The notes: generated by a model from the sequence alone, not told the origin. 64,000 nt of DNA from Streptomyces sp. JH14 (GCF_029428675.1 NZ_JAJNEL010000001.1:1922001-1986000); one strand, 5' to 3'; numbered from the stretch's first letter, positions 9,730 to 19,045 are shown. A program made the numbers and translations.

Positions 9730-10725
9730 ATGGCGTCCATGCACGCCCTGCTCTCCGGCTTCGCCCCCATCTGGACGCTCACCGCCATCGGTTACGTGGT
9801 CGGCCGCAGCCGTCTCCTGGGCGCGCAGGCGGAGGCCGTGCTCGGCCGGTTCGTCTTCCATGTGGCCATGCCCGCCGCCCTGTTCACCATGGTCTCGGTG
9901 GCGCGGCTGGACGCGTTCGCCAACGTCTCGATGGTGGCCTTCGGGGCGGGCACGGCGCTCGTCAGCACCCTCGGCTTCGTGCTGGCCCGGCGCCTCTTCG
10001 GCCGCAGGACGGCCGACCAGGCGATCAGCAGCATGGCGTCCGGCTACGTCAACTCCGCCAATCTCGGTATCCCGGTGGCGGTTCAGGTGCTCGGCGACGC
10101 ATCGTTCGTCGCCGAGATCATCCTGTTCCAGGTACTTCTGGTCTCCCCTGTGATCCTGACGCTCCTCGACACGGGAACGCGGGCCGGATCCGGAAAGGGC
10201 GTCACGCTCCGACGCATGCTGACCATGCCGGTCCGCAACCCGATCATCATGGCCTCGATGCTCGGCGTCGCCGTCTCCGCGCTCGGGCTGCGTCTGCCGG
10301 CCGCCCTCGCGCACTCCTGCGACCTGCTCGGTGCGGCCGCCGTGCCCACCGCCCTGATCACCCTCGGTCTGTCGCTGAACGGCCGCCCGGCGGCGGCGGA
10401 GCCGTCATCAGAGGCGGCGGACGAAGCGGCGACGGAACGGACACCGTCCGGGGAACGGGCGGAGGTCGGGGTCACCGTCGTACTGAAGACGCTGGTCCAG
10501 CCCCTGATCGCCTTCCTCGTCGGTGGCCCGCTGCTGCACCTGCCGGATCATCAGCTGCTGGCCGTGGTGCTGTGCTCCGCGTTGCCGACGGCCCAGAACG
10601 CGTTCATCTACGCCCGTCAGTACGGCCTGGACGCCGGACTCGCCCGCAACTCCGTCGTCGCCTCGACGTTCGTGTCCATGGGCACGCTCACGTTCGCCAC
10701 CTGGGCGCTCGGACCGTCCCACTGA
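9730..10725 (+). CDS. AEC (auxin efflux carrier) family permease
   Basis: 331 residues, about ten membrane helices in two blocks separated by a hydrophilic acidic loop (residues about 220-250, SSEAADEAATERTPSGERAE). The N-terminal block has the family's conserved GYVVGR and FVFHVAMPAALF pattern, and the middle has YVNSANLGIPV, a hallmark of the AEC/BART fold. Likely exports or imports a small organic anion; the substrate is unknown. The start is uncertain: ATG 9730 has only a weak ribosome site and ATG 9739 is also usable. It follows the P450 by 111 bp, probably as a separate unit or distal operon member. Confidence 0.85.
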   Translation: MASMHALLSGFAPIWTLTAIGYVVGRSRLLGAQAEAVLGRFVFHVAMPAALFTMVSVARLDAFANVSMVAFGAGTALVSTLGFVLARRLFGRRTADQAISSMASGYVNSANLGIPVAVQVLGDASFVAEIILFQVLLVSPVILTLLDTGTRAGSGKGVTLRRMLTMPVRNPIIMASMLGVAVSALGLRLPAALAHSCDLLGAAAVPTALITLGLSLNGRPAAAEPSSEAADEAATERTPSGERAEVGVTVVLKTLVQPLIAFLVGGPLLHLPDHQLLAVVLCSALPTAQNAFIYARQYGLDAGLARNSVVASTFVSMGTLTFATWALGPSH

Positions 10726-10792
10726 CCGTCTCTGAGCTGTTCGAGTGGCGGACCGCCGGGGAGAGGCGGATGCTGGGTAAGCGGCGATCCAC

Positions 10793-10839
10793 GCCGAAGG
10801 GGTGCCAGGACGAAACGTGTCGTCCGGCACCCCTTCGGC
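10793..10839. terminator. Strong bidirectional terminator
   Basis: GCCGAAGGGGTGCC pairs perfectly with GGCACCCCTTCGGC, extended by GGACG/CGTCC around a short loop. It lies between convergent genes. Confidence 0.8.
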
Positions 10840-10864
10840 ACGCGTGCGGCCGGCCGCACAGGAA

Positions 10865-12913
10865 TCAGCCGGTACTGCTCACCGTCTCGCCGGTCCTCTC
10901 CCTGGCCGTTCCCGCCGCAGGCACGCCTCGTCCTCCCTCTGCCGTCGCCCCCGCCGCCACCATCGGTCGCAGCGTGCGCGGCCCCGCCAGGACGTACGTG
11001 AGCGCGAAGCCGAGCCCGATGACCAGCGCCCCGCCCACCGCGTCGAGCACCCAGTGGTTGGCCGTGGCCACGATCGCGGAGACCGTGAACAGCGGGTGCA
11101 GCAGCCCCAGCGCCTTCATCCACGGCTTCGGTGCCATCAGCACGATCATGACGCCGCACCAGAGCGACCAGCCGAAGTGCAGCGAGGGCATCGCGGCGTA
11201 CTGGTTGGTCATCGAGGTGAGCGCGCCGTAGTCCGGCTTCGCGAAGTCCTGCACACCGTGGACCGTGTCGATGAAGCCGAGACCCGGCATCAGCCGCGGC
11301 GGGGCCAGCGGGTAGAGCCAGAAGCCGAGCAGCGCGGCCAGGGTGGCGAAGCCGAGGGTGGAGCGGGCCCAGCGGTAGTCCGCGGGGCGTCGCACGTACA
11401 GCACACCGAGGATCGCCAGCGGCACGATGAAGTGGAACGTCGCGTAGTAGTAGTCGAAGAAGGCCTTCAGCCAGCCGATGTGGACGACCGCGTGGTTGGC
11501 CCACTGCTCGATGTCGATGTGCAGCCACCGTTCGAGCGAGTGGATCTGCCTGCCGTGCTTCTCCGCGGCGGGACGTCCGGCCGTTGCCGCCAGTCTGACC
11601 TGCGCGTAGGCGGAGTAGACGACCCGGATCAGCAGGAGTTCGAGCAGCAGGTTGGGGCGGCTGAGCACACGCTGCCAGAACGGCAGCAGCGGTACGCGAC
11701 CCCAGCGGGCCGGGACCGGGGTGGCGTAGTCCGTGGGGATCGGCCGCTGCCAGTACGGGGAGGTGCGCGGCAGGAACGGGGCGGCACAGGCCGCGCCGAG
11801 CGCCGCGATGAGCAGCACGTTGTCCCGTAGCGGCAAGGCGGCCGCGGTGTTCGGCAGAAGTATTTTCCCCGGCAGCGTGATCACGAGCACAACGATGGCC
11901 GGCCACACCAGTCGGTCGCAGGCCCGCTCGCCGGCCCGGCCGACCACCGCGAGGAGCACCCACAGCAGCTGGTGCTGCCAGGCCGTCGGAGAGACGGCGA
12001 CGGCGACACAGCCGGTCACGGCGACGGCGAGGAGCAGCTGGCCGTCGTTCGCGTACCGCACAGCGCGCCGCAGCCCGACGCAGCAGACCGCGGCCGCCAG
12101 CAGCAGGAACACCACGATCTCGGCCGGACCCGCCAGACCGAGACGCAGGAGCGCGCCGTGCAGGGACTGGTTGGCGAGGCCGTCCGTCCCGTCGCCGAGC
12201 CCGGCGCCCGCGACATGGTGCACCCAGTACGTCCACGAGTCCTGCGGCATCGCGGCCCAGGCCAGCGCGGTGCAGGCGGCGAAGGCGCCAGCACCGGTCG
12301 CCGCTGCCCGGCGGCGGCCGGTCAGGCGGAGCAGGACGGCGAAGAGCAGCACGGTCGGCTGGAGCGCGGCCGCGATCCCGATCAGGACGCCGGACGCGCG
12401 TTCCCCACGGGTCGCGAAACAGGCGAGGAGCACCAGCAGGACCGGCAGAATGCTGGTCTGACCGAGCTGGAGGGCGTTGCGGACCGGCAGGGACAGCATC
12501 AGCAGGCTGATCGCGACAGGGGCGGCCAGCAGGGCGGTACGCCGGGAGACGGGCCCCGGCAGGGCGCGGGCCGCGACGAGGCCGAGCGCGGCGACGAGCA
12601 GCAGCGAACCGAAGGTCCAGGCGACGCCGAGGCTCTGCTCGGCCGTACGGGTCAGTGGCTTCAGCACGAGTCCGGCGAAGGGGGTGCCGGTGAAGCGGTC
12701 GCTGTCGTAGAGCGACCCCGTCACGTGCAGGACGCCGTGCTCACCGATCCAGGTCTCCAGATCGGTGAGCCGTTCCCCGGGCGGCTGCTGCAGCACCACC
12801 GCCATCTGCCGTCCTGCCAGCAGGGCGACCACCAGCCAGAGCACTGCCCGGGCAGCCCCGGTCCTCGCCCCCGTTGCCGCGTTTCCGTGCACTCTGTGCT
12901 CCGCGTTCGCCAC
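10865..12913 (-). CDS. Fused GT87 glycosyltransferase and PAP2-type phosphatase membrane protein
   Basis: 682 residues, GTG start with GGGAGG upstream. The first ~400 residues are a polytopic GT87 (DUF2029) domain of the polyprenyl-phosphomannose-dependent mannosyltransferase class, with the DLETWIGEHG and LYDSDRFTGTPFAG loops and QTSILPVLLVLLA helix typical of it. The last ~270 residues are a PAP2_3 (inositol phosphoceramide synthase-like) domain with MPSLHFGW near residue 574 and ATANHWVLDAVGG near 620, holding the two catalytic histidines and the aspartate. The tail is Ala/Gly-rich. Probably acts on lipid-linked sugars in the membrane. Fusion of both activities in one chain suggests sequential glycosyl transfer and dephosphorylation or headgroup transfer, which is inference. 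Confidence 0.85.
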   Translation of the reverse strand: MANAEHRVHGNAATGARTGAARAVLWLVVALLAGRQMAVVLQQPPGERLTDLETWIGEHGVLHVTGSLYDSDRFTGTPFAGLVLKPLTRTAEQSLGVAWTFGSLLLVAALGLVAARALPGPVSRRTALLAAPVAISLLMLSLPVRNALQLGQTSILPVLLVLLACFATRGERASGVLIGIAAALQPTVLLFAVLLRLTGRRRAAATGAGAFAACTALAWAAMPQDSWTYWVHHVAGAGLGDGTDGLANQSLHGALLRLGLAGPAEIVVFLLLAAAVCCVGLRRAVRYANDGQLLLAVAVTGCVAVAVSPTAWQHQLLWVLLAVVGRAGERACDRLVWPAIVVLVITLPGKILLPNTAAALPLRDNVLLIAALGAACAAPFLPRTSPYWQRPIPTDYATPVPARWGRVPLLPFWQRVLSRPNLLLELLLIRVVYSAYAQVRLAATAGRPAAEKHGRQIHSLERWLHIDIEQWANHAVVHIGWLKAFFDYYYATFHFIVPLAILGVLYVRRPADYRWARSTLGFATLAALLGFWLYPLAPPRLMPGLGFIDTVHGVQDFAKPDYGALTSMTNQYAAMPSLHFGWSLWCGVMIVLMAPKPWMKALGLLHPLFTVSAIVATANHWVLDAVGGALVIGLGFALTYVLAGPRTLRPMVAAGATAEGGRGVPAAGTARERTGETVSSTG

Positions 12914-13165
12914 GCTGCGCCGAACCTCCCACTGTTCATCCGCTGTCCTCGTCCCAGGACGCGCTGTGAAACCTTCGCATTGCGCTATGAGATAGACACA
13001 ATCAACCCCTTCGCCGCCTGACCGCCATTCTGCTGCTTTTGTCCGAAAGAATGACCGGCCGCCGACCGCCCCGACACAGCGAGCGGAACCGGATTCTTCG
13101 CCCGCACGTCTGTCCCCGTGATCGCGGGCGCAGGGTCACGACGGTCTCGGGGGAGGAACGCAGTC

Positions 13166-14374
13166 ATGCGGTACGCGTGGAGGCAACGGGATGCGTGGGG
13201 GACCCGCCGTGCGTGGGGAGTCCGTGCGCTGTCCGTGCTGCTGATGCTGGTGTCGCTCCAGCTGGGATCACTGATCAGCCCGGCGTACGCCTGCGGCTGC
13301 GGGGCGATGGTGCCGGGCCGGCAGACGCACGTCTCGGTCGACCGGGAGACCTCGGTGGTCGACTGGGACGGCCGCACCGAACAGATCGTCATGCGCCTGA
13401 CCGTCCGCGGGAACGCGCCCGACGCGGCCTGGATCATGCCCGTGCCGCACCGCGCTTCCGTCGAGCTCGGCGACCCGGCGCTCTTCTCCGAGCTCGAGAC
13501 CCTCACCGCGCCCGTCCTGGCCACCCGGCACTACTTCTGGCCACGCTCCGGGGACTGGCCGTTCGCCGGTCCGGGCGACGGCGCGAGCAGCGGCGCCGCG
13601 CCGTCCGCTGCCGGTGCGCCGCCGGTGGAGCTCGTCGGCCGGGAGCGGCTCGGCCCGTTCGATGTGGCACGCCTGACGGCGACCGACCCCGAGGCGCTGC
13701 AGAACTGGCTGCGGCAGAACGGTTTCGAGCTGCCCGACCGGCTGGCGACCGCGCTGCAGCCGTACGTCGACCGGAAGTGGGAGTACGTGGCGGTGCGCCT
13801 CGCGCCCCGCGACGAGGACGCGCTGCTGAGGGGCCGGCTCGACCCGCTGCGGCTGAGTTTCGCCAGCGACCGGCTCGTCTATCCGATGCGGCTGTCGAAG
13901 CTCGCCTCGACGCCGCAGTCGCTGGGTCTGTACGTGCTGGCCGCCCACCGGATGGAACCGAGCAGCCCGATCGGCGGGGAGGCGCCCCGGGTGACGTACG
14001 CGCAGAGGTTCGCCCCACCGGGCTCCACGTCTTCCGCGTCCCCGGCGTCCGCCACACCGACGAGGGCGATCGGGAAGCTGACGGGCGGCGAACCGGTGTT
14101 CATCACCGCGATCGAGCAGTCGTTCCCGCGCCCGGAGCTGATCAACGGCGATCACGAACTGCGCGCGACCGCCGCCGACACGCCGTACCGGACGATGACG
14201 TACCGGAACGAACTGCTGACCGTGGCCGGCATCCCCGCCTGGCTGCTGACCGTCCTCGGCGCCCCACTGTCGGCGGCCGCGGTGGCGCTCCTGGTGGCTC
14301 TTGCGCGGCGCCGACGACCGGTGGTGCCCCCGCCGCCGGTCACCGTCCCGCCGCCGTTGCGTGAGATCCGGTGA
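13166..14374 (+). CDS. DUF2330 secreted, C-terminally anchored protein
   Basis: 402 residues from the ATG at 13166 (GGGAGG about 10 nt upstream). The signal sequence has RR, then ALSVLLMLVSLQLGSLI, and ends at AYA; the mature protein begins CGCGAMVPG, the cysteine-glycine start typical of DUF2330. The body has the WIMPVPHRA motif of the family. A Ser/Pro linker near residue 290 and a C-terminal helix (IPAWLLTVLGAPLSAAAVALLVAL) followed by RRRR anchor it in the membrane with the main domain outside. Function unknown. It stands alone between the GT87-PAP2 gene (divergent) and a GNAT gene. Confidence 0.85.
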   Translation: MRYAWRQRDAWGTRRAWGVRALSVLLMLVSLQLGSLISPAYACGCGAMVPGRQTHVSVDRETSVVDWDGRTEQIVMRLTVRGNAPDAAWIMPVPHRASVELGDPALFSELETLTAPVLATRHYFWPRSGDWPFAGPGDGASSGAAPSAAGAPPVELVGRERLGPFDVARLTATDPEALQNWLRQNGFELPDRLATALQPYVDRKWEYVAVRLAPRDEDALLRGRLDPLRLSFASDRLVYPMRLSKLASTPQSLGLYVLAAHRMEPSSPIGGEAPRVTYAQRFAPPGSTSSASPASATPTRAIGKLTGGEPVFITAIEQSFPRPELINGDHELRATAADTPYRTMTYRNELLTVAGIPAWLLTVLGAPLSAAAVALLVALARRRRPVVPPPPVTVPPPLREIR

Positions 14375-14495
14375 GACATGAGAACCGGTAAAGAAAGAGA
14401 TCTCGAACAGTCGCACGCAGGGTGATGCGCGGTACGGGGATCCACCGCCGGTCAATCCATTCGGCTTCCGAGCATGCACAAGCCACAATGACCGC

Positions 14496-14972
14496 ATGGC
14501 CTGGACCGTGACCCCTGAGCACTTCGATTCCCCCGACTCGACCGCGCTGCGCCGCGACTACTACGACGAGGTCGCCAGCCGTTACTGGAAGCGGCCCGCG
14601 ACCTCCGAGGAGATCGACGAGGGGCTCGCCGACGACGGCGCCGACCGGCTGACCCCGCCGACCGGCGCATTCGTCGTCGGCAGGTTCGGCGGAAAGCCGG
14701 CGGCCTGCGCCGGGCTGCTGCTGGTCGACGCGGACGTGGCCGAGCTGACCCGGGTGTTCGTACGCCCGGAGTACCGCGGTACGGGTGGCGGCGGGCTGCT
14801 GCTGACGGCCATCGAGAGCGCGGCACGCGCCTTCGGCATACGGCGGATCCGGCTCGACACCCGCAACGACCTGGTCGAGGCGCGTGGGCTGTACGCCAAG
14901 CACGGCTACCGGGAGGTACCCGCGTTCCACCGGCGGCAGTACGCGGAACACTGGTTCGCCAAGGAGCTGTGA
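14496..14972 (+). CDS. GNAT family N-acetyltransferase
   Basis: 158 residues. Motif A of the acetyl-CoA fold is TRVFVRPEYRGTGGGGLLL near residues 87-105, with the R-G-x-G-x-G pyrophosphate loop. Motif B is LYAKHGYREVPAF near residue 131. The substrate is not apparent. ATG start 14496. It is followed after 48 bp by the end of the convergent MFS gene. Confidence 0.88.
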   Translation: MAWTVTPEHFDSPDSTALRRDYYDEVASRYWKRPATSEEIDEGLADDGADRLTPPTGAFVVGRFGGKPAACAGLLLVDADVAELTRVFVRPEYRGTGGGGLLLTAIESAARAFGIRRIRLDTRNDLVEARGLYAKHGYREVPAFHRRQYAEHWFAKEL

Positions 14973-15020
14973 GCCGGCCCCGGACACCCCGGTCGCGATG
15001 CCCCGTGAGGCCCGCGCGGA

Positions 15021-17066
15021 TCAGGCCGCGTGGTCCCGTTTCGGCCCCGGACCGTGCGGCTGCTCCTCACGCGATCCGCACGTCTCGGCAGTCAGCTCCG
15101 CCACCAGTTTGACCAGGTCGCTCGGGCGCTCCGGCCCCCACCAGTCGCCCAACAGCTCGGCCAGCGACGCCTCGCGGGCCTCCGAGAGCTTCACGACGGC
15201 CTCCGAGCCCTTGTCGGTGAGCACCAGCTGGACCCCTTCGCGCCGGGCCAGACCCCGCTCCTCCAGCTGCCGCGCCGCATCGCTGATCACCCGCAGCGGC
15301 ACCGGGACGGTGTCGGCGAGCAACCCGGGTTCGACGGCGCCGTGCCGTTTGATGCGCAGCAGCATCCAGCTCGCCGCGGGCAGCAGGTCGTACCCCGCAC
15401 GCTCGGTGATCTTCACGTAGACATCGCGTCGCCCCTCGCGGGTGGCGAGCACCGACAGCGCCCGTGCGCATTCGTCGTACGAGGAACGCTCGACCGGGTT
15501 CGACGCCAGGGTCTCGGTGCTGTCGGGGGCCGTGACCGAGCCGCGCAGCTTGTCCTCCTTGAGGAACCAGGCGAAGACGAAGGCGATCAGGACGACGGGG
15601 GCGGCGTACAGGAAGACATCGGTGATCGACGTCGAGAACGCATGGAGCACCGGCGCCCGCAGCGCGGGCGGCAGTTGGGAGAGTGCGCGCGGATCGGCGG
15701 CCAGCCGGCCGGCGTCCACGCCGGGGGGCAGGGCGACGCCGGAGAGCGCCGCGGCGAGTTTGTCCGTGAGCCGGCTGGTGAAGATCGTGCCGAAGACGGC
15801 GACACCGAACGAGGCGCCGATGGAGCGGAAGAACGTGGCACCCGAGGTGGCGACGCCGAGGTCCTCGTACGTGACGGCATTCTGCACGACCAGCACGAGA
15901 ACCTGCATCACCAGACCGAGCCCGGCACCGAAGACGAAGAAGTCGGCGCTCATCTGCCAGGTGCCGCTGAACTCCGTGAGCCGGTGCAGGAGCATCAGAC
16001 CGATCGCGGTGATGCCGGTTCCCAGGATCGGGAAGACCTTCCAGCGGCCGGTGCGGCTGACGATCTGGCCGGACACGGTCGAAGTGAGGAGCAGGCCGAC
16101 GACCATGGGCAGCATGTGCACACCGGACAGCGTCGGCGTGATGTTGTGCACGACCTGCAGGAACGTCGGCAGATAGGTCATCGCGCCGAACATCGCGAAC
16201 CCGATGACGAAGCTGATGACGGCGACGAGGCTGAACGTCCGGATCCGGAACAGCTTCAGCGGCAGTACGGGCTCGGGGGCGCGCCGCTCGGCGAGCACGA
16301 AGGCGATCAGCAGCAGCACGCTGAGGACGGCGAGCCCGATGATCTGCGCCGAACCCCACGCCCAGGTGGTGCCGCCCAGGGAGGCGACGAGAACCAGACA
16401 GGTGGCGACGGCGGCGATGAGGAAGGTGCCCAGGTAGTCGATGGTGTGCTTGGTCCGGCGGACCGGGATGTGCAGCACGGAGGCGATGACGAGCAGCGCG
16501 ACGACGCCGATCGGCAGGTTGATGTAGAAGACCCAGCGCCAGCTGAGCTGCTCGGTGAAGAATCCGCCGAGCAGCGGTCCCAGGACGCTCGTCATCCCGA
16601 AGACCGCGCCGAACAGACCCTGGTACTTGCCGCGTTCACGGGGTGCGACGATATCGCCGACGATCGCCATCGACAGCACGATCAGACCGCCGCCGCCGAG
16701 GCCCTGGAGGGCTCGGAATCCGATCAGCTGCGGCATGTTCTGGGCGACGCCGCAGAGCGCGGAGCCGATGAGGAAGATGACGATCGCGACCTGGAAGAGC
16801 TTCTTGCGCCCGTACTGGTCACCGAGCTTGCCCCAGAGCGGGGTCGCGGCGGTCGACGCGAGCAGATACGCGGTGACCACCCAGGACAGATGCTCCAGGC
16901 CGCCGAGTTCGCTGACGATGGTCGGCAGGGCGGTCGAGACGATGGTCTGATCGAGTGCGGCGAGCAGCATGCCGAGGAGCAGGGCGCCGATGGCGACCAG
17001 GATCGTCCGCTGGGAGCGGCCTTCGCCGGGGGCCAGGGCCGGGGCGCTGCTCAGCTGGTTGGCCAT
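15021..17066 (-). CDS. DHA2-family multidrug efflux MFS transporter with C-terminal MarR-like domain
   Basis: 681 residues; ATG 17066 with GAGGAG upstream. The first ~520 residues are a 14-helix EmrB/QacA-type proton antiporter: LDQTIVSTALPTI (motif D1) near residue 38, GKLGDQYGRKK (motif A) near 78, and FGMTSVLGPLLGGFF (motif C) near 155. After the last helix (FLYAAPVVLIAFVFAWFLKE) an extra ~150 cytosolic residues resemble a MarR-type winged helix: RVISDAARQLEERGLARREGVQLVLTDKGSEAV. Ordinary DHA2 exporters end near residue 520. The tail could sense the drug or bind DNA or a partner; this is inference. No separate regulator gene is adjacent. Confidence 0.9.
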   Translation of the reverse strand: MANQLSSAPALAPGEGRSQRTILVAIGALLLGMLLAALDQTIVSTALPTIVSELGGLEHLSWVVTAYLLASTAATPLWGKLGDQYGRKKLFQVAIVIFLIGSALCGVAQNMPQLIGFRALQGLGGGGLIVLSMAIVGDIVAPRERGKYQGLFGAVFGMTSVLGPLLGGFFTEQLSWRWVFYINLPIGVVALLVIASVLHIPVRRTKHTIDYLGTFLIAAVATCLVLVASLGGTTWAWGSAQIIGLAVLSVLLLIAFVLAERRAPEPVLPLKLFRIRTFSLVAVISFVIGFAMFGAMTYLPTFLQVVHNITPTLSGVHMLPMVVGLLLTSTVSGQIVSRTGRWKVFPILGTGITAIGLMLLHRLTEFSGTWQMSADFFVFGAGLGLVMQVLVLVVQNAVTYEDLGVATSGATFFRSIGASFGVAVFGTIFTSRLTDKLAAALSGVALPPGVDAGRLAADPRALSQLPPALRAPVLHAFSTSITDVFLYAAPVVLIAFVFAWFLKEDKLRGSVTAPDSTETLASNPVERSSYDECARALSVLATREGRRDVYVKITERAGYDLLPAASWMLLRIKRHGAVEPGLLADTVPVPLRVISDAARQLEERGLARREGVQLVLTDKGSEAVVKLSEAREASLAELLGDWWGPERPSDLVKLVAELTAETCGSREEQPHGPGPKRDHAA

Positions 17067-17185
17067 AAAACTCTCCTCGGGTCCGCTACATCCCCATCCT
17101 GGACGTAGTGGACGGTTATGGCCTGTTGGGGCGTCACGTCGGCGGGCTGCATAATCGCAGGCAGTTCAAGGGGAGGGGACCCACG

Positions 17186-18196
17186 ATGACCGGACACATC
17201 TGCCCGGAGTGCGGTACGGACAGCGGATCGGCGAAGAGACCGGACGCAGGACTCGCCGCAGGGCCCGGATGCGGGTGCGCGCAGCGGGCGGCACGACGGG
17301 CCGCGGAGCGGGCGGAGACAGCGGCGGCGGAGGATTTCGATCCGCTGCGGATCCGGCCGTACGTGACACTGGGGGACGACGAGGCGGCGGCCGGCACACC
17401 GGCGGGGAGCGACGCGGCCATGACGATGCCGCTGTTCCTCGACCGGGCGGCGATGGCGGGCCCACCGCCTGCGCCGACGGAGGGAACCGGGGCGAGCGAG
17501 CCCCGTACGGAGGCCATGGATGCCATGAGCGCCACGAACCCCCTGGACGCCGTGGGCGCCGTCGATCCGGTGCAGCCACGCCGTCGTCGCCCGTTCGCGG
17601 CGCTCGCCGTGGCCGCGGCCGTGGTCGCGGTGGTGGGCACAGCGGCGTTCGCCGGCGGGCTGTTCAACGGGGACGCGGACACCGACCGCGAGCAGACTCT
17701 CCCGGGCACCGTGGTGCCGACCGCCACCGATGCACCCGCCGGGCCCGACGCGTCGGCGTCGGCGTCCGCATCCCGGTCCGCGTCGGCATCGGCCTCCGCC
17801 TCATCGTCGGCCTCCGCCTCGCCGTCGACGGGCGCCTCGTCCTCTCCCTCCGCATCCGCAACCGCTTCCGCCACCTCGTCGAGCCCGGCCGCTCCGTCGG
17901 CCACCGCCTCCGCCGGGGAGTCCGCCGGGACGCCGTCGGCCACATCCACCCCGAAGGCGCACGGCCGCACGCTGCAGCTCGGCGATCACGGCCCCGCGGT
18001 GGCCGAGCTGCAGCGGCGGCTGCGGGAGGTGTGGCAGTACTGGGGGCCGGACGACGGCATCTACTCGGACCAGGTCGAGCGCGCCGTGAGCTCCTACCAG
18101 TCGCGCAAGCCGGTCGAGGGCGATCCGAGCGGCGTCTACGGCCCGAACACCCGGCTGGCTCTGGAGGCGGAGACAACGGGCCGCGGCCGCTCCTGA
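17186..18196 (+). CDS. Membrane protein with zinc-ribbon-like N-terminus and external peptidoglycan-binding domain
   Basis: 336 residues from ATG 17186 with GGGAGGGG upstream. N-terminus HICPECGTDSG...CGCAQ resembles a short zinc ribbon in the cytosol. One transmembrane helix (PFAALAVAAAVVAVVGTAAFAGGLF, about 133-157) is followed by a long Ser/Ala-rich linker (about 185-255). The last 75 residues form a PG_binding_1 domain (LGDHGPAVAELQRRLREVWQY...GVYGPNTRLALE). The single-pass layout places the linker and peptidoglycan-binding domain outside. This could link a cytosolic partner to the wall; the function is unknown. Divergent from the MFS gene. Confidence 0.82.
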   Translation: MTGHICPECGTDSGSAKRPDAGLAAGPGCGCAQRAARRAAERAETAAAEDFDPLRIRPYVTLGDDEAAAGTPAGSDAAMTMPLFLDRAAMAGPPPAPTEGTGASEPRTEAMDAMSATNPLDAVGAVDPVQPRRRRPFAALAVAAAVVAVVGTAAFAGGLFNGDADTDREQTLPGTVVPTATDAPAGPDASASASASRSASASASASSSASASPSTGASSSPSASATASATSSSPAAPSATASAGESAGTPSATSTPKAHGRTLQLGDHGPAVAELQRRLREVWQYWGPDDGIYSDQVERAVSSYQSRKPVEGDPSGVYGPNTRLALEAETTGRGRS

Positions 18197-18270
18197 CGAC
18201 ACGGCCTGCCGGCAAGGGCGACTTGTGACGATTGGCTTTCCCGGACAGGTTTTTGTATCGTGATGGAACA

Positions 18271-18315
18271 AAGTAGCCCCCGCCCGTACTCCCTGACCGG
18301 CGGGCGGGGCTACTT
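18271..18315 (+). terminator. Stem-loop between the wall-binding protein and HAD genes
   Basis: AAGTAGCCCCCGCCCG pairs with CGGGCGGGGCTACTT (one bulged base), followed by T-rich sequence (TTGTTCTCTT). TTGGCT and TATCGT separated by 18 nt lie just upstream, so it could instead be a leader structure of the HAD transcript. Confidence 0.6.
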
Positions 18316-18347
18316 GTTCTCTTCCCCCCGCGCCCTGGAGCCCGCCG

Positions 18348-19010
18348 ATGCCGGCCACCGTCCTCACTGCCCGTGCCCTCCTGCTCGACATGGACGGCAC
18401 CCTCGTGAACTCCGACGCCGTGGTCGAACGCTGCTGGCGCCGGTGGGCCCTGCGGGAGGGCCTGGACCCCGAGGCCGCACTCAAGGTGGTCCACGGGCGC
18501 CAGGGGTACGCCACGATGGCCGTGCTCCTCCCCCACCGCCCGATGGAGCAGAACTACGCGGACAACCGGGTGATGCTCGCCGAGGAGACCGCCGACACCG
18601 ACGGCGTGGTCCCGATCGGCGGCGCCCCTGCCTTCATGGACGCGATCGCCGCCCTCCCGCATGCCCTGGTGACCTCGGCGGACACGGCGCTGGCCGGGGC
18701 CCGGATGACGGCAGCCGGCCTGCGGATGCCGGACGTCCGCGTCACGGCGGAGTCCGTCGGCGCCAGCAAGCCCGACCCCGAGGGCTTCCTCAAGGGAGCG
18801 GCCGAGCTGGGCTTCGCGCCGGCCGACTGCATCGTGTTCGAGGACTCGGAGGCGGGCATCACGGCGGGCAGGGCGGCCGGGATGCGCGTCGTGGGTGTCG
18901 GCCCGCGCGCCGCCGCGCTGGCGCCGGATGCGCACGTCGAGGATCTGACGCAGATCCGGGTGGAGGCATCGGCCGACGGCTCGATCCACCTGCACATCAG
19001 CGCGCTCTGA
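18348..19010 (+). CDS. HAD-superfamily phosphatase
   Basis: 220 residues. HAD motif I is LLLDMDGTLVNSD (nucleophile Asp and acid/base Asp, residues about 14-16), motif II VTSADT near 105, motif III lysine in GASKPDPEGFLKG near 144, and motif IV VFEDSEAGITAG near 165. The alpha-helical cap after motif I is of the sugar-phosphatase/phosphoglycolate phosphatase kind, so a small sugar phosphate is the likely substrate. ATG start 18348. Converges with the FetB-like gene; a CCGGGAC-TCA-GTCCCGG hairpin at 19039-19055 overlaps that gene's stop. Confidence 0.88.
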   Translation: MPATVLTARALLLDMDGTLVNSDAVVERCWRRWALREGLDPEAALKVVHGRQGYATMAVLLPHRPMEQNYADNRVMLAEETADTDGVVPIGGAPAFMDAIAALPHALVTSADTALAGARMTAAGLRMPDVRVTAESVGASKPDPEGFLKGAAELGFAPADCIVFEDSEAGITAGRAAGMRVVGVGPRAAALAPDAHVEDLTQIRVEASADGSIHLHISAL

Positions 19011-19045
19011 GGATCGCCTGCCACGCTCCCGTCCGCTCCCGGGAC

